Assembly (NCBI GenBank): GCA_003167015.1 | Contig: PMUF01000469.1 | Span: 1-8,344, forward strand | Length of the DNA: 8,344 nt | Reading direction: 5' to 3' | DNA from: Chitinophagaceae bacterium | Lineage (GTDB): Bacteria; Bacteroidota; Bacteroidia; Chitinophagales; Chitinophagaceae | Part shown: piece after piece, positions 6,560 to 8,344 of the stretch | Position numbering within the stretch: the first letter of the stretch is position 1 | How the letters are laid out: every line of letters starts with the position of its first letter | Made by a program: the position numbers and the translations under genes | Notes under the pieces: generated by a model | Seen by the model: only the letters and a program-made list of their open reading frames with translations | Databases searched by the model: none | Told to the model about the DNA's origin: nothing

Positions 6560-6742
6560 TTACCCTTCTTCCGTCATTCTTTTGAGAATAAAATCAGGGA
6601 TCGGAGCTTCTTCGAAAGTCTTGTAAGCTTCCTCCAATTTTCTGACCAAAAAAGGATCATCATCCGCGATACGAAATGGGAGTTCGTCGACCACCGTTAT
6701 ATGCGCTCTGATGCTCTTTTCTAAATCGCTTTCCTCTTGTTC
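6560..6742 (-). pseudogene. Headless remnant of a small gene
   Basis: On the minus strand an open frame of 60 codons runs from just after a TAA (6745-6743) to a TAA at 6562-6560. Its translation is strongly protein-like: it begins EQEESDLEKSIRAHITVV and includes ELPFRIADDDPFLVRKL, EEAYKTFEEAPIPDF and a final ILKRMTEEG, with amphipathic acidic helices. There is no ATG in the frame before the late internal one at 6577. The earliest common alternative start is a GTG at 6694, which would discard the first 16 codons. The N-terminus therefore seems lost, or the gene is broken by the TAA. It follows the truncated DUF6934-like gene within ten bases in another frame, as if a deletion had joined two adjacent genes. 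I do not recognise the family. Local GC is low (24 of 60 at 6601-6660). Confidence 0.45.
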
Positions 6743-6750
6743 TTAGTTGC

Positions 6751-7092
6751 CTAAATGGACGAAATCATCATTTGATATAATCTTGCCCTTGCTATAGTAA
6801 AGGGTTTTATCAGGATGATCGATCTGGGATGGTCTCTTAGAAAATCTACTACTACCGCCGCTACAGTGTGTAATACTTTCAGGCGATCATGATTATTACT
6901 TACCGATCTGTCATCCAGTTGATCTGTGTCCTCATTGAAATCGCCAAAGGCCAGATTGAAAGTACCACTACCCAACCCTCGCATCCATTGGAACGCTATG
7001 ACTTTTCCAATTCTTCCGCGCGGGCCTTCGCTATAAAATGAATATCGCAGTCCATCCCTGGTTTTCTTAAATTCATATATCTCCCATTCCAT
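6751..7092 (-). CDS. DUF6934-like protein, probably missing its C-terminal part
   Basis: Resembles the DUF6934 family of Bacteroidota, whose function is unknown to me. Matching blocks are YSEGPRGRIGKVIAFQ (about residues 20-35), FNLAFGDFNEDTDQLDD (44-60), VSNNHDRLKVLHTVAAVVVD (64-83) and ARARLYQM near 101-108. Family members, as I recall, run on for roughly 30-45 residues past the RLYQM block, with a conserved Tyr/Phe-rich end; here the frame closes after MMISSI at residue 113. The start ATG at 7092-7090 looks right because the N-terminal family region is complete. The next bases hold a headless small gene in another frame, which suggests an internal deletion or frameshift near 6743-6765. GC is clearly lower than in the neighbours (20 of 60 at 6721-6780, against 35 of 60 in an enolase stretch), fitting acquired, decaying DNA. 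DUF6934 is assigned from memory of the motifs. Confidence 0.65.
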   Translation of the reverse strand: MEWEIYEFKKTRDGLRYSFYSEGPRGRIGKVIAFQWMRGLGSGTFNLAFGDFNEDTDQLDDRSVSNNHDRLKVLHTVAAVVVDFLRDHPRSIILIKPFTIARARLYQMMISSI

Positions 7093-7110
7093 ACCTCACG
7101 ATTTAGGCCC

Positions 7111-7147
7111 AAATAAAAAACTGTTGCTAACAAAATTAGCAACAGTT
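7111..7147 (-). terminator. Strong intrinsic terminator on the minus strand
   Basis: AACTGTTGCTAA (7119-7130) and TTAGCAACAGTT (7136-7147) are perfect 12-base reverse complements around a 5-base loop. Read on the minus strand the stem is followed by TTTTATTT (7118-7111), giving with the stem end a run of six T's. On the plus strand no T-run follows. It therefore stops minus-strand transcripts arriving from higher coordinates, but the nearest minus-strand gene there lies beyond 8117. Confidence 0.75.
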
Positions 7148-7182
7148 CTCATTTCAAAAAAAAGAATTTGATCCTGTTACGG

Positions 7183-7269
7183 CGGGCGATAAGTAGGGAC
7201 AGGAGCAAGTGATATTAACGTGATCTTAAGGGTTCATTGCTTATCTTTAAATTAACCCTCGATCGCCCG
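7183..7269 (+). repeat. Nested inverted repeats in the leader of the beta-barrel gene
   Basis: The outer arms CGGGCGAT (7183-7190) and ATCGCCCG (7262-7269) are perfect 8-base complements, the second ending one base before the ATG at 7271. The inner arms AGGGTT (7229-7234) and AACCCT (7254-7259) can form a 6-base-pair hairpin with a 19-base loop. Together they could fold the leader into a closed structure over the start site. The long spacing of the outer arms makes chance possible. Confidence 0.35.
7209..7229 (+). promoter_or_regulatory. Tandem 10-base direct repeat, possible regulator site
   Basis: GTGATATTAA (7209-7218) and GTGATCTTAA (7220-7229) differ at one base and have a period of 11, about one helix turn. 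OmpR/PhoB-type response regulators bind such tandem half-sites. It lies 41-62 bases before the beta-barrel start codon. TATCTTTA at 7242-7249 is a weak -7 box candidate just downstream, which would put the repeat where an activator could touch the polymerase. Confidence 0.35.
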
Positions 7270-7270
7270 T

Positions 7271-8113
7271 ATGAAGCACCTGAACCTATTCCCTGTCCTG
7301 CTGCTGCTCATGCAGCAGGCAAATGCACAATCGCCCGCCCCCCAGCCCACCAGCTATTGGATGCTTTCCGCGGGCTTTGGAATGCTATTCCCTCCTAACC
7401 CTGGCAGTCCGCTTACCACCAGCTTCCAGTATACCTCTACGTCCGTAACGAGCGGAGCCACGACCCCGCAAACTTTTACCGGTAAAACCGGCGCCTTTCT
7501 CTCTCCTGCCGTCGCGGGCGACATGATCGATGCGACACATGTCTTTAATCATAACAGCATTAATCTGGGAATCGGATACATTGCGGACATCAGCGGTACC
7601 GGTCTCAATGCATATATAAAGGCGGGCTATGGATACATCTTCCGGTTCGGCCGGTTGCAGGTTCAGCCATCCGTCGATTTTTACACTATGATGGACGGGC
7701 CCGTGAACCTGGGCACCATCGACAACAGCGGGGTGAATCTTTCGCTGCTGGGCCACTCTGCCCATGCCCAGTTTTATTCCACCTCATTCGATTCCAACAC
7801 TTTCCTAAGTGAAGCCTATACTTATAACGCCGACAACCTGGAGATTGATTACTACAGGATTAGTTTCCTGGCCGAGCCTAAGCTGGCGCTGGGGACCATT
7901 CTATGGCGATCTATGTATATCGGGGTCGAGGGGGGATGGCTGCTGCAGATAGCCCAGGCAGGCAGGTTCGATCTCAGGCAGAATGGCGGCGGCACCTCGA
8001 ATGTCGCCGGAAAAGTTTATTTAAGTGATCATGGATCACTGGGTGGGCCGGGCGTCGGAATTAAGATAGGGTATTGCTTTGGCGGCAGCCTGAGCAAAAA
8101 GAAAAAGCATTAG
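7271..8113 (+). CDS. Secreted protein, probable outer-membrane beta-barrel
   Basis: No named family is recognised. Residues 1-19 form a Sec signal peptide (Lys2, hydrophobic FPVLLLLM, then cleavage after ANA before Gln20). The mature ~261 residues alternate in the manner of beta strands, with Gly and aromatic residues at strand ends: YWMLSAGFGMLF, SINLGIGYIADI, NAYIKAGYGYIFRFG, QVQPSVDFYTM, YYRISFLAEPKLALG, SMYIGVEGGWLLQIA and a final GPGVGIKIGYCFGG. The last strand is followed by SLSKKKKH, a basic tail instead of the usual terminal aromatic residue. A long Ser/Thr-rich section (about 45-75) looks like an extracellular loop. The length and layout resemble small outer-membrane proteins of Bacteroidota, many of them uncharacterised. 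It stands alone on the plus strand, with direct and inverted repeats in its leader, and converges with a 3-base gap on the serine hydrolase gene. Confidence 0.75.
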   Translation: MKHLNLFPVLLLLMQQANAQSPAPQPTSYWMLSAGFGMLFPPNPGSPLTTSFQYTSTSVTSGATTPQTFTGKTGAFLSPAVAGDMIDATHVFNHNSINLGIGYIADISGTGLNAYIKAGYGYIFRFGRLQVQPSVDFYTMMDGPVNLGTIDNSGVNLSLLGHSAHAQFYSTSFDSNTFLSEAYTYNADNLEIDYYRISFLAEPKLALGTILWRSMYIGVEGGWLLQIAQAGRFDLRQNGGGTSNVAGKVYLSDHGSLGGPGVGIKIGYCFGGSLSKKKKH

Positions 8114-8152
8114 CCCTTAGTCCGACTGCCGCTTCTTCTTCTTTTTCTTTTT
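8096..8152. terminator. Inverted repeat shared by two convergent gene ends
   Basis: AAAAAGAAAAAG (8096-8107), the Lys codons of the beta-barrel gene, is the exact reverse complement of CTTTTTCTTTTT (8141-8152), the Lys codons of the opposing hydrolase gene. The arms are 33 bases apart. Each transcript running past the other's stop would carry an A-rich then a U-rich arm, so this could act as a bidirectional terminator; the stem is A-U rich and the loop long, so it may be weak. Confidence 0.4.
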
Positions 8153-8344
8153 CTTCGCCGGCACCGGCGGCTTCGTCGAAGCCCCTTCATCTATCCCCAT
8201 AGATTGATAGATCGTTTCCTGGATACGTCCGCGAATACTCAGCGAGGAGAGCCGGGGATTATTCTCGACCGGATTCACCCGGTTGGACAGGAAAATGTAG
8301 ATCAGGTTATATTTCGGGTCTACCCAGACGCAGGTACCGGTAAA
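8117..8344 (-). CDS. Serine hydrolase (beta-lactamase/PBP4-like fold), C-terminal end
   Basis: Only the last 75 codons are in the window; the gene enters from the right edge in frame. The translation starts FTGTCVWVDPKYNLIYIFLS and continues NRVNPVENNPRLSSLSIRGR then IQETIYQSMGI. This is the C-terminal strand and helix of class C beta-lactamase-fold hydrolases just after the HTG/KTG box (usually HTGFTGT). In Bacteroidota this exact style (FTGT..W.DP...L.Y.FLSNR.NP..N..L....IR..IQ) is common both in stand-alone serine hydrolases and at the end of GH3 glycosidase-hydrolase fusions; the window cannot tell which. It ends with a Pro-rich linker and eight consecutive Lys, then RQSD. The catalytic Ser-x-x-Lys lies outside. 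Convergent with the beta-barrel gene. Confidence 0.85.
   Translation of the reverse strand, partial: FTGTCVWVDPKYNLIYIFLSNRVNPVENNPRLSSLSIRGRIQETIYQSMGIDEGASTKPPVPAKKKKKKKKRQSD

Noticed and set aside
6743..6883. A second minus-strand frame of about 45 codons overlapping the end of the DUF6934-like gene, in the same frame as the 60-codon remnant
   Set aside because: It reads fairly protein-like before a TAA, but the DUF6934-like frame over the same bases matches family blocks and no start codon exists, so I treat it as a shadow.
7149..7217. A 21-codon minus-strand frame ending one base before the orphan terminator
   Set aside because: It is too short, has no start codon and has no recognisable sequence; the position of its TGA may be chance.
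1..8344. CRISPR array, tRNA, rRNA, insertion sequence, phage or integrase gene
   Set aside because: No repeat-spacer pattern, cloverleaf, transposase or recombinase motif, or terminal inverted repeats with target duplication was found on either strand.

Overview
The window looks like a chromosomal stretch of a Bacteroidota bacterium, most likely of the Chitinophagaceae or a near relative. The evidence is a GldA-type gliding-motility ABC ATPase, a DUF6934-like protein, a DivIC/FtsB-type protein of the form usual in this phylum, weak Shine-Dalgarno signals, and a few TAnnTTTG-like promoter boxes. The core genes are moderately GC-rich (58% in one 60-base stretch of the enolase gene that I counted).

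Region by region: (1) Positions 1-957, minus strand, hold an acetate module: a satP-type acetate/succinate transporter followed 34 bases later by the start of acs (acetyl-CoA synthetase, cut by the window edge). Transported acetate would be activated to acetyl-CoA. (2) A divergent MHS-type MFS transporter (1009-2556) has an unusual hydrophilic insert of about 75 residues. (3) A compact plus-strand run gldA-eno-divIC-like (2611-5194) combines a gliding/export ATPase, the glycolytic enolase and a divisome protein. (4) A structured gap leads to a small unrecognised 86-residue gene and then nth (endonuclease III with an extra Lys/Ala-rich tail). (5) Positions 6560-7147 form an AT-richer minus-strand island with a DUF6934-like gene missing its C-terminal part and the headless remains of a second small gene. 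It is bounded by a strong terminator that points away from any visible gene. (6) A secreted putative outer-membrane beta-barrel protein (7271-8113) converges, with a 3-base gap, on the C-terminal end of a beta-lactamase-fold serine hydrolase (8117-8344, partial).

Most of the window is ordinary core genome, and I found no convincing new multi-gene system. No tRNA, rRNA, CRISPR array, insertion sequence or phage gene was recognised. The most interesting signals are non-coding. A near-perfect hairpin followed by a T-run contains the start codon of the division gene behind enolase. Three hairpins are packed into the 99 bases before nth. An orphan terminator lies upstream of the beta-barrel gene. 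An inverted repeat is made from the lysine codons of two convergent genes.
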